In this document: piece after piece, positions 1 through 6,832 of the stretch
Layout: every line of letters begins with the position of its first letter
Position numbering within the stretch: the first letter of the stretch is position 1
DNA from: CAMDHY01 sp943372725
Lineage (GTDB): Bacteria; Pseudomonadota; Alphaproteobacteria; Rhizobiales; Segnochrobactraceae
NCBI GenBank assembly: GCA_943372725.1
Contig: CALRZT010000221.1
Location: 1 to 8,478 of the forward strand
Direction of reading: 5' to 3'
DNA length: 8,478 nucleotides
The notes under the pieces: generated by a model
What the model was told of the DNA's origin: nothing
Databases searched by the model: none
The model's input: the letters and a program-made list of their open reading frames with translations, nothing else
Position numbers and translations under genes: made by a program

Positions 1-2
1 TC

Positions 3-938
3 GAATTCTACCTCCTCGACGGTGAGGCGGCCGCGGAGCTCAGGGCCGAGCCGCCGACAGCGCCTAACGGCTTCCGCCAGGCCGACCTGCAGGCCTACCT
101 GATGCAGGACCTCTCCGACTTCTCCGGCTTCCTCGACGGCCTCTACGAGGCGGCCGAGGCGACGGGCCTGCCGGCGCGCACGCTGATCTCCGAATATTCC
201 CCCGGCCAGCTCGAGGTGGTGCTGGAGCACCGCACGGATGCGCTCCGGGCCTGCGACGACGCGATCCTGTGGAAGCGCCTCGTCAAGGCGGTGGCGGAGA
301 ATCACGGCTACGCCGCGACCTTCATGGCCAAGCCCTACGGCGACCGTGCCGGCTCCGGCATGCACCTGCACGTCTCGTTCGCCGACGAGACCGGCCGCAA
401 CCTCTTCGCCGGCGACGAGCCGGAGGGCAACGCGCTGCTACGCTCGGCGATCGCCGGCCTCGAGGCGACGATGGCCGAGGGCATGGCGCTGTTCGCCCCG
501 AACGCCAACAGCTACCGGCGCTTCCGGGCGAATTCCTACGCCCCCGTTGGGCCGGCCTGGGCGATCGACAACCGATCGGTGCCGATCCGCGTCACCGCCG
601 GGCCGCCGGCCGCCCGCCATCTCGAGCACCGCGTCTGCGGCGCCGACGCCAACCCCTACGTTGCGCTCGCCGCCGTCCTCGCCGGCATGCTGGAAGGCGT
701 CGAGGCGGGGCTCGAGCCCTCTGCGCCGATCACAGGCAACGGCTACGCCCAGATCGCGCCGAGCCTGCCCCGCCACTGGCCGGACGCGCTCGCCCGCGCC
801 CGCCGGGGCGAGGTCCTGAAGCGCCGGCTGGGCGAGCGCTTCCACGACGTCTTCCTCACCGTGAAGGAGGCCGAGTGCGACCGCTTCTTCGCTGAAGTGA
901 GCGACCGCGACTACGCCTGGTACCTGCGCCTCGCCTGA
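3..938 (+). CDS. Glutamine synthetase family protein, gamma-glutamylpolyamine synthetase type (5' partial)
   Basis: The reading frame is open from base 3 to the TGA at 936-938 and gives 311 residues with no start of its own, so the N-terminal beta-grasp domain is outside the window. The visible part is the glutamine synthetase catalytic domain. In order it shows EFYLLDGE (metal-binding Glu strand), YSPGQLEVVLEHR (equivalent of the GPGQ-E metal/substrate loop), FMAKP, GSGMHLHVSF (the His that binds ATP/metal), the NSYRRF...DNRSVPIRV block with the substrate Arg, and EHRVCGADANPY (Glu and Arg of the active site). The family makes an amide bond between glutamate and an amine using ATP, in the cytoplasm. 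The divergent GPGQ block, the GSGMHLH form and the lack of the adenylylation-tyrosine segment of GlnA point to the PuuA/GlnA3-like group, which glutamylates putrescine or other amines. The exact amine is not readable from sequence. No partner pathway gene is visible downstream. Confidence 0.93.
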   Translation, partial: EFYLLDGEAAAELRAEPPTAPNGFRQADLQAYLMQDLSDFSGFLDGLYEAAEATGLPARTLISEYSPGQLEVVLEHRTDALRACDDAILWKRLVKAVAENHGYAATFMAKPYGDRAGSGMHLHVSFADETGRNLFAGDEPEGNALLRSAIAGLEATMAEGMALFAPNANSYRRFRANSYAPVGPAWAIDNRSVPIRVTAGPPAARHLEHRVCGADANPYVALAAVLAGMLEGVEAGLEPSAPITGNGYAQIAPSLPRHWPDALARARRGEVLKRRLGERFHDVFLTVKEAECDRFFAEVSDRDYAWYLRLA

Positions 939-949
939 ATGAGGGGGCC

Positions 950-965
950 GGGGGCTGCGTGCCCC
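950..965 (+). terminator. Weak hairpin after the glutamine synthetase-like gene
   Basis: GGGGC (951-955) pairs with GCCCC (961-965) around the 5-base loop TGCGT, starting 12 bases after the ligase stop codon. There is no T-run behind it, so it may only pause or stabilise the transcript end. The position is right for a terminator but the strength is doubtful. Confidence 0.22.
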
Positions 966-1020
966 TCGCCCCGCCGCGACACCGCGTGCTCGGACTTGTG
1001 GACGCCGCCGCCGTCACACC

Positions 1021-1049
1021 CTTGCAATGCGCCGACGATGCGGCTATCT
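1021..1049 (+). promoter_or_regulatory. Candidate housekeeping-sigma promoter of tRNA-Arg
   Basis: CTTGCA (1021-1026), a 17-base spacer and CTATCT (1044-1049) resemble the alphaproteobacterial promoter form CTTGAC-N17-CTATAT, with 4 of 6 and 5 of 6 matches. The expected transcription start, near 1056, is about 36 bases before the tRNA 5' end, which suits a short precursor leader. This is inferred from motif and position only. Confidence 0.5.
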
Positions 1050-1091
1050 CGATCCCGCCGCGGCGCTCCGCCAGGAGCCGCCACCGGCCAC

Positions 1092-1168
1092 GCGCCCGTA
1101 GCTCAGCTGGATAGAGCATCAGACTACGAATCTGAGGGTCGGACGTTCGAATCGTTCCGGGCGCGCCA
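1092..1168 (+). tRNA. tRNA-Arg (anticodon ACG)
   Basis: A complete cloverleaf can be folded by hand. The acceptor stem is GCGCCCG (1092-1098) with CGGGCGC (1158-1164), then discriminator G1165 and an encoded CCA (1166-1168). The D stem is GCTC/GAGC (1101-1104, 1114-1117). The anticodon stem is TCAGA/TCTGA around the loop CTACGAA, with anticodon ACG at 1126-1128. The variable loop is GGGTC (1136-1140). The T stem is GGACG/CGTTC with one G-U pair around loop TTCGAAT. Anticodon ACG, normally edited to ICG in bacteria, reads CGU, CGC and CGA arginine codons. The reverse-strand reading frame through this gene is the familiar antisense-tRNA artefact. Confidence 0.98.
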
Positions 1169-1173
1169 TCAAA

Positions 1174-1194
1174 CCAAGGCCTCGCGAGCCTTGG
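1174..1194 (+). terminator. Hairpin just downstream of tRNA-Arg
   Basis: CCAAGGC (1174-1180) pairs perfectly with GCCTTGG (1188-1194) around the loop CTCGCGA, six bases after the tRNA CCA. This is where a tRNA transcript terminator is expected. No T-run follows, so it may instead act as a processing or Rho-assisted end. Confidence 0.35.
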
Positions 1195-1258
1195 TGGTCG
1201 GCAAGATGCACTCCACGCTGCATTGTTCCCTTCCGGGTGCGAGCCGACGAACTCGTTT

Positions 1259-1275
1259 CGCGGCGTTTCGCCGCG
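1259..1275. repeat. Perfect inverted repeat, 7-bp arms
   Basis: CGCGGCG and CGCCGCG surround a TTT loop. It is a stable GC hairpin in non-coding DNA. There is no T-run on the plus side and no gene on either strand that it would clearly serve. Confidence 0.45.
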
Positions 1276-1322
1276 TAGCGGTAAGCGGGTCGGACATCGT
1301 CCAATTCCAGCTCTGTTGATTG

Positions 1323-1342
1323 GTCGCGCCTTGCGGCGCGAC
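1323..1342. repeat. Perfect inverted repeat, 8-bp arms with tetraloop
   Basis: GTCGCGCC (1323-1330) pairs perfectly with GGCGCGAC (1335-1342) around TTGC. It is the strongest hairpin in the interval and lies about 50 bases after the repeat at 1259-1275. Its role is unknown; it could be a leftover terminator or a structured non-coding RNA element. Confidence 0.5.
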
Positions 1343-1463
1343 GCTCAAGGTCGATTGCTTGGGCGTTCTTGGAGCGGGGATTAACTGATTGATGCAGACG
1401 ATCGCCATTCCCACGATTGCAGCGAAAAGACCGAGTTTCGACGGCAACTAAACTGTCAATCAG

Positions 1464-1491
1464 TACTCTATATTCTAACCAATACAGAGTA
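1464..1491. promoter_or_regulatory. Long imperfect dyad upstream of the GMC gene (possible operator)
   Basis: TACTCTATATT (1464-1474) and AATACAGAGTA (1481-1491) are inverted copies with one mismatch in 11 positions, separated by the 6 bases CTAACC. On the minus-strand RNA the mismatch becomes a G-U pair, so all 11 pairs can form. The element is AT-rich inside GC-rich DNA and ends 148 bases before the chosen GMC start. The size suits a dimeric repressor site, but no regulator gene is adjacent, so the role is inferred. Confidence 0.35.
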
Positions 1492-1639
1492 AATGCCTGA
1501 TTATACCGGAATGCTCTTGCACTACTTCCATTTTTGAAGCCACGCAGTCTGCGCAATACAGGAGATCACAGCGGGTTAGACTTCGGATTTGGAACTTGAC
1601 CGGGTAGTTGTTAGCGCTGCGATGAACGGGGGAAACGCG

Positions 1640-3484
1640 GTGTCAGAGAAGTACGATTTCGTCATTGTGGGTGGCGGCTCCGCCGGCGCCGTGATCGCGT
1701 CACGCTTGAGCGAGGACCCGGCCTGCCGCGTGGCGCTGGTCGAGGCCGGCGGTCGCCCACCCGAGCGCGAATTGATGCCGGCGGCGTGCGCCAGCCTGCA
1801 GCTTGATCCGGCAACAGACTGGATGTTCACCGCTGATCCCGGCAAGGCGGGCCTTGGTCTGCACGGCCACCGCATGCCGGTGCCCCGTGGCAAAATGCTC
1901 GGCGGCTCCTCGGGCATCAACTCGATGGTTTTCGTGCGCGGCCATCCCGGCGATTTCGACGCGTGGGCGGCAGGTGGCGCCGACGGCTGGAGCTATGCCG
2001 AGGTTCTTCCCTATTTCCGCAAGAGCGAGTCCTTCACGCCGAGCAACGAGATCGCGGTCGACCGCGGCGCGCACGGCCTGGATGGCCCGCTGAGCGTCGC
2101 CGTCCGCTCGCCGGTCATCCCGGCCTCGCGGGGGTTCGTCGAGGCGGCTCTCGCCGCCGGCATTCCGCAGGGTGACTATAATGGCCGGGAGCGCGGCGGC
2201 GCGGCAGGCTGCGCCTCGCTCGTGCAGACCAATACGCGCAAGGGCACGCGGTCGAGCACCTATCACGCGTTCCTCGAAGGCGCCGCTGAAGAGCGCCCCA
2301 ACCTCACCATCATCACGGGTGCCCAGGCGACGCGCATTCTGTTGGAGGACAGGCAAGAGGGGCTGACGGCTGCGGGCGTTGAGTACCGCACGGCCGATGG
2401 CGGGACCCACACCGTCTACGCGACCCGCGACGTCGTCCTCAGCGCCGGCGCGGTCGGGTCGCCGCACTTGCTGATGCTGTCGGGCATCGGATCACGACGC
2501 GAATTGGAAGCCGTCGACGTTGCCTGCCGGCACGATCTTCCGGCTGTCGGCAAGCATCTCAAGGACCATATCCAGTGTCTCATGCATTTTCCCGCCCCCG
2601 GCCTCGGCGTGCCGATGGGAGAGATCGCGATCTCCTGCGGGCCCGACGCCCTGCGGGCGCCCTTTGGTCCACTGCCGGCCAATCCGGCCGACGACGCCGG
2701 CCTGACTAGCGACTTGACCGCGTTGAAAGCCGAGGCGGAGCGCCGCCTCGCCGAATGGCGTGAGACCGGGAGCGGCCTCGCTTCGTCCTCGTTCTATGAC
2801 GGCATTGCGTTCTACTCGACCGGACTCGGCGATCCGCACAGCCACGATGCCCAGATCGGTTTCGTTCCGTGTGGCCTGGGCGAAGATCTGTTCAGCGCCA
2901 AGCTCAACATCGATACGTCGCGCTATTTCGCGGACGCGGCGGCGAGCCTTGCCGCCGACCGCGAGAGCGTCGTCTTCCTGGCCAACCCGGTGCTGCCGCG
3001 CAGCGAAGGCGAAATCGTCCTCGAAAGTGCGGATCCCTGTGTGCCGCCGGCGATCCGCATGAACTACTTCTCCGATCCTTACGACCTCAAGGTGATGGTG
3101 AACGTCATGCGCCGCGTCATTGACATCGCCGAAAAATGGCCGGGGCCAAGAAAGCCTGGCCCCCTCAACATCCCGCCAATCCTCGCACAGAAACACGGCT
3201 TCAAGCCTGGCGAACCGCCAAGCGATGCGTTGCTTGAGAACATGGCCCTACACTTCGCCACGACCGTCTATCACCTGTCATGCACCTGCCGCATCGGCAA
3301 CGTGGTCGATCCGCGGCTGCGCGTTTTCGGCGTCGCCAATCTGCGCGTGGCGGATGCGAGCATCATGCCCGAAATCGTCAGCGGCAACACGAATGCAGCG
3401 TCCATTATGATCGGCGAAAAGGCAGCCGAAATGATTGCGCGCGATCATGGTGTGAAGCTTGAGAATTTTGTCGGTCCGAGTTGA
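1640..3484 (+). CDS. GMC family FAD-dependent oxidoreductase (choline dehydrogenase BetA-like)
   Basis: This is a flavoprotein of the glucose-methanol-choline family, which oxidises alcohols with FAD. It would be 614 residues from a GTG start. That start is chosen because GGGGGA (1628-1633) lies six bases before it and MSEKYDFVIVGGG fits the family N-terminus; an ATG at 1622 is the alternative. Visible features are the Rossmann GxGxxG (Gly11, 13, 16), GMC signature 1 (about 83-107, RGKMLGGSSGINS), signature 2 (about 270-284, GAVGSPHLLMLSGIG), and the C-terminal block with catalytic His545 in HLSCTCRIG and Asn585 in SGNTNA. HLSCTC resembles HPSCTC of BetA. It is longer than the usual 530-560 residues because of roughly 30-40 extra residues between signature 2 and about residue 402. 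No signal peptide is seen. Codon use is less GC-extreme than in the flanking genes. No betaine or PQQ-alcohol pathway neighbours are present, so the substrate is unknown. Confidence 0.93.
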   Translation: MSEKYDFVIVGGGSAGAVIASRLSEDPACRVALVEAGGRPPERELMPAACASLQLDPATDWMFTADPGKAGLGLHGHRMPVPRGKMLGGSSGINSMVFVRGHPGDFDAWAAGGADGWSYAEVLPYFRKSESFTPSNEIAVDRGAHGLDGPLSVAVRSPVIPASRGFVEAALAAGIPQGDYNGRERGGAAGCASLVQTNTRKGTRSSTYHAFLEGAAEERPNLTIITGAQATRILLEDRQEGLTAAGVEYRTADGGTHTVYATRDVVLSAGAVGSPHLLMLSGIGSRRELEAVDVACRHDLPAVGKHLKDHIQCLMHFPAPGLGVPMGEIAISCGPDALRAPFGPLPANPADDAGLTSDLTALKAEAERRLAEWRETGSGLASSSFYDGIAFYSTGLGDPHSHDAQIGFVPCGLGEDLFSAKLNIDTSRYFADAAASLAADRESVVFLANPVLPRSEGEIVLESADPCVPPAIRMNYFSDPYDLKVMVNVMRRVIDIAEKWPGPRKPGPLNIPPILAQKHGFKPGEPPSDALLENMALHFATTVYHLSCTCRIGNVVDPRLRVFGVANLRVADASIMPEIVSGNTNAASIMIGEKAAEMIARDHGVKLENFVGPS

Positions 3485-3752
3485 GCGCTTCTCGAGGCTG
3501 TCTGGACCAGCATACGGTGTCGAGACCCCAGACGCCGTCTGGACGTCCTGATTTTTCGTGCTTGATTGCTTCGACATCCGATCAGCGCCGGGTGTTCTGT
3601 ACGAGAGACATTGACAGGTATGCCGCCTTGTCTCGGCCGGCAGATCGCCACACGTGTGGACGTTGCTTTGGTCGAGGGCCCTGAGGGCGGGCAACGGCGC
3701 GCTACACGCATCGATCGCGACGACGCCCTCAGCCGCAGTCCTGCAGACCTCT
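3485..3752. other. Non-coding stretch between the GMC gene and the methyltransferase remnant
   Basis: Apart from the candidate terminator, I see no gene. Short open frames here show no family motifs, and no SAM-binding glycine motif for the missing half of the downstream methyltransferase could be found. A spaced inverted repeat, GAGACA (3605-3610) and TGTCTC (3629-3634), is probably chance. No copy of the tRNA-Arg 3' end is visible that would mark an attachment site. Confidence 0.5.
3528..3556 (+). terminator. Candidate terminator of the GMC gene
   Basis: CCAGAC (3528-3533) pairs with GTCTGG (3537-3542) around GCC, 43 bases after the GMC stop. A TTTTT run lies at 3552-3556. The nine-base gap between stem and T-run is longer than ideal, so it is probably a weak terminator. 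Confidence 0.35.
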
Positions 3753-3981
3753 CGCCAACGCCTGAAGCCGGGCGGCCTGTTCGTCTCCAGGACACCCTGC
3801 CTGTCCGAGATGAGCCTTCTCCTGCGGCTCGCCGTGTCGTCGGCGCAGGCTCTTGGCAAGCCCTGCACGGCTCTCCGGGCGCAAGGACCCGCGGATCTTC
3901 ATCGTCGCGCGCGCACCGGAATTGGTTTCGGCGCAGGGCCGGGTCGACGATAGCGAGCGACGAGTGACGGAGGCGCTGTAG
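3753..3981 (+). pseudogene. Remnant of a class I SAM-dependent methyltransferase (C-terminal part, frameshifted)
   Basis: Two reading frames each carry a piece of the same family. From 3753 one frame reads RQRLKPGGLFVSRTPCLSEM and continues into a hydrophobic helix ending in LGKP near 3863; LKPGGLF.S.TPCL is the post-core strand and loop of a common alphaproteobacterial methyltransferase of about 200 residues. From 3874 the next frame (+1) reads SGRKDPRIFIVARAPE, which is that family's usual C-terminus, and runs to TAG at 3979-3981. Between them the expected segment of some 30-40 residues (the AGFEI strand region) is absent, so the break is an internal deletion with a frame change. The N-terminal half with the SAM-binding glycine motif is also missing upstream. 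The base composition matches the GC-rich flanks rather than the GMC gene, suggesting an old resident gene. Family recognition is from memory of its sequence pattern. Confidence 0.68.
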
Positions 3982-4082
3982 GGGTCCGGCCTCCCGGTCC
4001 GCCGCTAGCCGCCCGCCCGCACTGGACGCGCCGCGCGAAAGCGTCGAGACTCGCGCGCTGGCGGATCACGGGTCGCGCGAGG

Positions 4083-5477
4083 ATGCCCCTGCCCTTCTTC
4101 GACTCCCCCCGTCGCGTGCGCCTGCCGCAGCGTGTCGAGCGTGCCCTACTCGCCGAGCAGGACCGCGGCGAGCGCATCATCGGCTGGGTGCAGCTCGGCA
4201 TCGTCGCGCTGTTCGCGACGCTCTACTTCGTCTCGCGTCCGGCCGAGGGCCAGATGCTTGACGCCGGGCACTGGATCTTTTCCGCCGGCGTGCCGGAGTG
4301 GCTGCGGATGGTCCTGCTCCACATCGCCCGACGCCCGGTGCCATGGGCGCTCGCCGTCTATTTCGCGGTGACCGTCGTCCGCCTCGTCTGGTCCTATCGC
4401 GGCCGCCTTCCGCCGTGGGCGCTGCTCGCTTCGATCGTCATCGACATCACCCTGCTGATGGGGCTGATTTGGAGCTTCCACATCCAGTACGGCCAGCCGG
4501 CCGCCTTCTATCTGAAGGCGCCGACGGTGCTCTACGTCTTCATCTTCATCGGCTTGAGGGCGCTGCGCTTCGACGAGCGCTACGTGCTCGTCACCGGCCT
4601 CGTCGCCGCTGCCGGCTGGGTGGTCCTCGTCGTCTACGCCGCCCTGTCCGACCCGAGCGGGATGCCGGCGACGCGCAACTACATCGAGTACATGACGTCG
4701 CCGAAGATCCTGTTCGGCGCCGAGATCGACAAGGTCGTCACCATCATCGTGGTGAGCGTGCTGCTGTGGCTGGCGATTCGCAACGCGCGCCAACTGCTGC
4801 AGCGCGCCGTCGTCGAGGGGGAGGCGGCGCAGGACCTGAAGCGCTTCTTCTCGCCCACCGTGGCGGCCCGGATCACGAGCGCCGACGAGCCGATCCAGGT
4901 GGGGGAAGGCCGGCTGTTCGACGCGGCGGCGCTGTTCGTCGACCTGCGCGGCTTCACCGGACTGACCCGCAGCCTCCCGCCGGACGAGACCGTCGCCCTC
5001 CTCGCCGACTACCAGGCCCGCATGGTGCCGGTGATCCAGGCGCACGGCGGTACCATCGACAAGTTCCTCGGCGACGGCATCATGGCAAGCTTCGGCTGCG
5101 CCCCGCCGTCGGCGACCTATGCCCGCGACGCGCTCCTGGCCGCCGATGCGGTGATCGCCGCGGCCCACGTCTGGTATGGCGTGCGCCAGGCCGCCGGCCG
5201 GCCCGTCGCCCGCGTTGGCGTCGGCGTCGCGAGCGGACTCATGCTGTTCGGCGCCGTCGGCGATGCGAGCCGGCTGGAATACACCGTCATCGGCGACGCG
5301 GTGAACCTCGCGGCCAAGCTCGAGAAGCACACCAAGGCGGAAGCCGTGCAGGCGCTGACCGACGGACCGACGTTCGATCTCGCCCTGAGCCAGGGCTACG
5401 AGGGCCCGAAGCCGGTCCGCCGGCCGGCCGTGGTGGCCGGCGTCGAGTCACCGGTCGAGATCGTCGTTCTGGCCTGA
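4083..5477 (+). CDS. Membrane-bound class III adenylate/guanylate cyclase
   Basis: A 464-residue protein likely makes cAMP from ATP at the inner membrane. Six hydrophobic segments (about 33-50, 87-103, 112-131, 145-160, 168-188, 217-234) precede a cytoplasmic linker (DLKRFFSPTVAARI) and a C-terminal cyclase domain from about 280. Metal-binding aspartates are Asp287 (FVDLRGFT) and Asp331 (KFLGDGIMASFG). Lys327 and Thr401 (YTVIGD) are the purine-selecting pair, and the Lys/Thr combination indicates ATP use and class IIIb. Asn408 is present, but the transition-state Arg of VNxAxRLE is Lys412 (VNLAAKLE). No other in-frame start lies close upstream, so ATG 4083 is used, although AGG abuts it with no spacing, making initiation look weak. 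The membrane part has no recognised sensor domain. It converges on the phosphatidyltransferase gene with only 10 bases between stop codons. Confidence 0.92.
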   Translation: MPLPFFDSPRRVRLPQRVERALLAEQDRGERIIGWVQLGIVALFATLYFVSRPAEGQMLDAGHWIFSAGVPEWLRMVLLHIARRPVPWALAVYFAVTVVRLVWSYRGRLPPWALLASIVIDITLLMGLIWSFHIQYGQPAAFYLKAPTVLYVFIFIGLRALRFDERYVLVTGLVAAAGWVVLVVYAALSDPSGMPATRNYIEYMTSPKILFGAEIDKVVTIIVVSVLLWLAIRNARQLLQRAVVEGEAAQDLKRFFSPTVAARITSADEPIQVGEGRLFDAAALFVDLRGFTGLTRSLPPDETVALLADYQARMVPVIQAHGGTIDKFLGDGIMASFGCAPPSATYARDALLAADAVIAAAHVWYGVRQAAGRPVARVGVGVASGLMLFGAVGDASRLEYTVIGDAVNLAAKLEKHTKAEAVQALTDGPTFDLALSQGYEGPKPVRRPAVVAGVESPVEIVVLA

Positions 5478-5487
5478 ACGTCCCGCG

Positions 5488-6111
5488 CTAGCGGTCGCGC
5501 TCGTCGTCGGTGAAGGTGGTGTAGCCGAGCCGCCACCGCAGCACCGTTCCGATGGCGCACAGGGCGGCGAAGCTCCAGGCGATCACGGGAAACTGCGCCG
5601 GTAGCAGACACATCAGCCCGAAGGCGAGGATCGTCTCGGCGCCCTCGGCGAGGCCGCCGAGATAGTAGAGGCCCTTCTGCGGAAACGCGGTCGACCGCAG
5701 GCCACGGCGCTCGGCGATCGCCGCAAAGGCGAGGAAGCTGCTGCCGGTGCCGACGAAGGAGACGACGAGGGCTGCCGCCGCGAGGCCGTTGGCGCCCGGA
5801 TCGTGCAGGGCGAAGCCCAGCGGCACGAGGGCGTAGAAGACGAAGTCGAGCGACAGGTCGAGGAAGGCGCCACGGTCGGTCGGGCCGGTCAGGCGGGCGA
5901 TCTCGCCGTCGAGGCCATCGGCGAGGCGGTTCGCCAGGATCAGCAAGAGGGCGGCGCCGAACGCCCCCACGGCGATCAGTGCGACGCCGCCGACACCGAT
6001 CGAAAAGCCCGCGAGGCTGACGGCGTCGGCCGAAACGCCGGCGGCCGCGATCCGCCGGGCGACCGGGTGCAGCAGGCGGCGCTGGAGCGGCAGGAGGTGT
6101 CGGTCGAACAT
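5488..6111 (-). CDS. CDP-alcohol phosphatidyltransferase family protein
   Basis: An integral membrane enzyme of 207 residues that by family transfers a phosphatidyl group from a CDP-lipid, or a substituted phosphate from a CDP-alcohol, to an alcohol acceptor. The catalytic motif is complete: Asp65, Asp68-Gly69, Ala72-Arg73, Gly81, Asp85, Asp89 (ADGLDGEIAR...GAFLDLSLD). The Arg-to-Gly gap is 7 residues rather than the common 8. Hydrophobic segments lie at about 30-60, 88-102, 108-132 and 157-195, as expected for the six-helix fold. ATG 6111 (MFDRHLLPLQ) is preferred because it follows the upstream stop by 17 bases; a GTG at 6159 would overlap the upstream gene by 31 bases. It is the last gene of the three-gene operon. 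The acceptor alcohol cannot be told from sequence; it could make a phospholipid head group or an unusual lipid. Confidence 0.9.
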   Translation of the reverse strand: MFDRHLLPLQRRLLHPVARRIAAAGVSADAVSLAGFSIGVGGVALIAVGAFGAALLLILANRLADGLDGEIARLTGPTDRGAFLDLSLDFVFYALVPLGFALHDPGANGLAAAALVVSFVGTGSSFLAFAAIAERRGLRSTAFPQKGLYYLGGLAEGAETILAFGLMCLLPAQFPVIAWSFAALCAIGTVLRWRLGYTTFTDDERDR

Positions 6112-6128
6112 TCCGCGCCCGCCGCCCG

Positions 6129-6815
6129 TCAGCCGCCGCCCGCCTTGCGCCGCTTCCACGTGCGGTAGCCGGCGGGAATGAGCGCGACGACGCCGAGCAG
6201 CAGGAAGGCGAGGAACATCTTCATCGAGAACAGGTCACCGACGCTCGAGAGGGTGCCGAGCTCGCGGCCGAGGTTGGCGTAGACGAAGGTGCCCGGGATG
6301 ATCCCGATGAGCGTTGCGATCACGAAGGTACGCGGCCGCACGTCGAACAGCGCCGGCAGGATGTTGACGAGGAAGAACGGAAACAGCGGCACGATGCGCA
6401 GAAAGAGCAGGTACTCGAAGGCGTTCTCGCGCATGCCCGCCGCCACCCGCTCGTAGAGCGGCCCGGCCTTGCGGCGCAGCCCCTCGCCGAAGGCGGTGCG
6501 GGCGACGAGGAAGACGACGGTCGCACCCGTCGTGCCCGCGACGACGACGAACAAAGTCCCGAGCACGGGACCGAACAGGAAACCGCCGAGCAGCGTCGCC
6601 ACCACGGCCACCGGCAGCGACAGCGAGACGATCAGCGTGTAGAGCGCAACGAAGGCGATCGGCGCGAGGACGGGATGGGCGGCCACGAGCGCCAGCAGGT
6701 CCTTGCGGCGTTCCTTGACGTTGTCGAGGCTGAGCAGGTCGGTGAGGCCCGACAGGTGGGCGGCGACAGCCGCCACAACGAGCACGATGAGGATGATCCA
6801 GCCGCGCTTGCCCAT
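6129..6815 (-). CDS. TVP38/TMEM64 family (VTT-domain) membrane protein
   Basis: A 228-residue inner-membrane protein. It shows an N-terminal anchor (about 6-20), the VTT core with GGFLFGPVLGT (77-87, the re-entrant-loop glycines), LRIVPLFPFFLVN (139-151, Arg and prolines of the second loop), IIPGTFVYANLG (172-183), and a final helix (about 199-216) before a basic tail WKRRKAGGG. The wider DedA/VTT superfamily includes lipid scramblases and transporters in bacteria and eukaryotes, so a role in moving lipids or small solutes is plausible but not shown. ATG 6815 is chosen because it begins the hydrophobic anchor, has GAAGG/AGGG upstream and lies 17 bases after the oxidoreductase stop; the same frame continues open upstream but only as a shadow of that gene. 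In some bacteria a VTT domain is, as I recall, fused to a mercuric-reductase-like flavoprotein; here the two are separate neighbours. Confidence 0.92.
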   Translation of the reverse strand: MGKRGWIILIVLVVAAVAAHLSGLTDLLSLDNVKERRKDLLALVAAHPVLAPIAFVALYTLIVSLSLPVAVVATLLGGFLFGPVLGTLFVVVAGTTGATVVFLVARTAFGEGLRRKAGPLYERVAAGMRENAFEYLLFLRIVPLFPFFLVNILPALFDVRPRTFVIATLIGIIPGTFVYANLGRELGTLSSVGDLFSMKMFLAFLLLGVVALIPAGYRTWKRRKAGGG

Positions 6816-6832
6816 CGCCCTTCGCCTTCGGG

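Larger units (their letters stand above)
1169..1639. other. Gene-poor, more AT-rich interval between tRNA-Arg and the GMC gene
   Basis: I see no convincing gene here. The first half holds three short hairpins (1174-1194, 1259-1275, 1323-1342). From about 1380 to 1560 the DNA turns clearly more AT-rich than either flank and contains an imperfect dyad at 1464-1491. A reverse-strand frame from a TTG at 1447 to 1169 would encode 92 residues with a hydrophobic N-terminal segment (LGLFAAIVGMAIV), but it has no good ribosome binding site, a rare start codon and no family resemblance I know. The promoter of the GMC gene presumably lies in the AT-rich part, yet no clean -35/-10 pair could be assigned. 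Confidence 0.6.

Noticed and set aside
1169..1447. Reverse-strand 92-residue frame with a hydrophobic N-terminus (LGLFAAIVGMAIV)
   Set aside because: It needs a TTG start, has no ribosome binding site, no recognisable family and no conserved motif. It is worth a homology search but not supportable as a gene.
1454..1459. Perfect TTGACA on the minus strand
   Set aside because: No -10 element occurs at 16-18 bases downstream, and no supported gene follows on that strand.
1119..1556. Reverse-strand 145-residue frame ending in PERFERPTLRFVV
   Set aside because: Its end is simply the antisense translation of the tRNA-Arg gene, a well-known annotation artefact.
3481..4080. Search for a second copy of the tRNA-Arg 3' end as an integration scar
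   Set aside because: No stretch resembling TTCGAATCGTTCCGGGCGC was found downstream in the window.
4146..5330. Long reverse-strand frame of 394 codons inside the cyclase gene
   Set aside because: It is low-complexity, rich in His, Arg and Asp, and mirrors the codon bias of the real gene. The plus-strand frame carries complete cyclase motifs.
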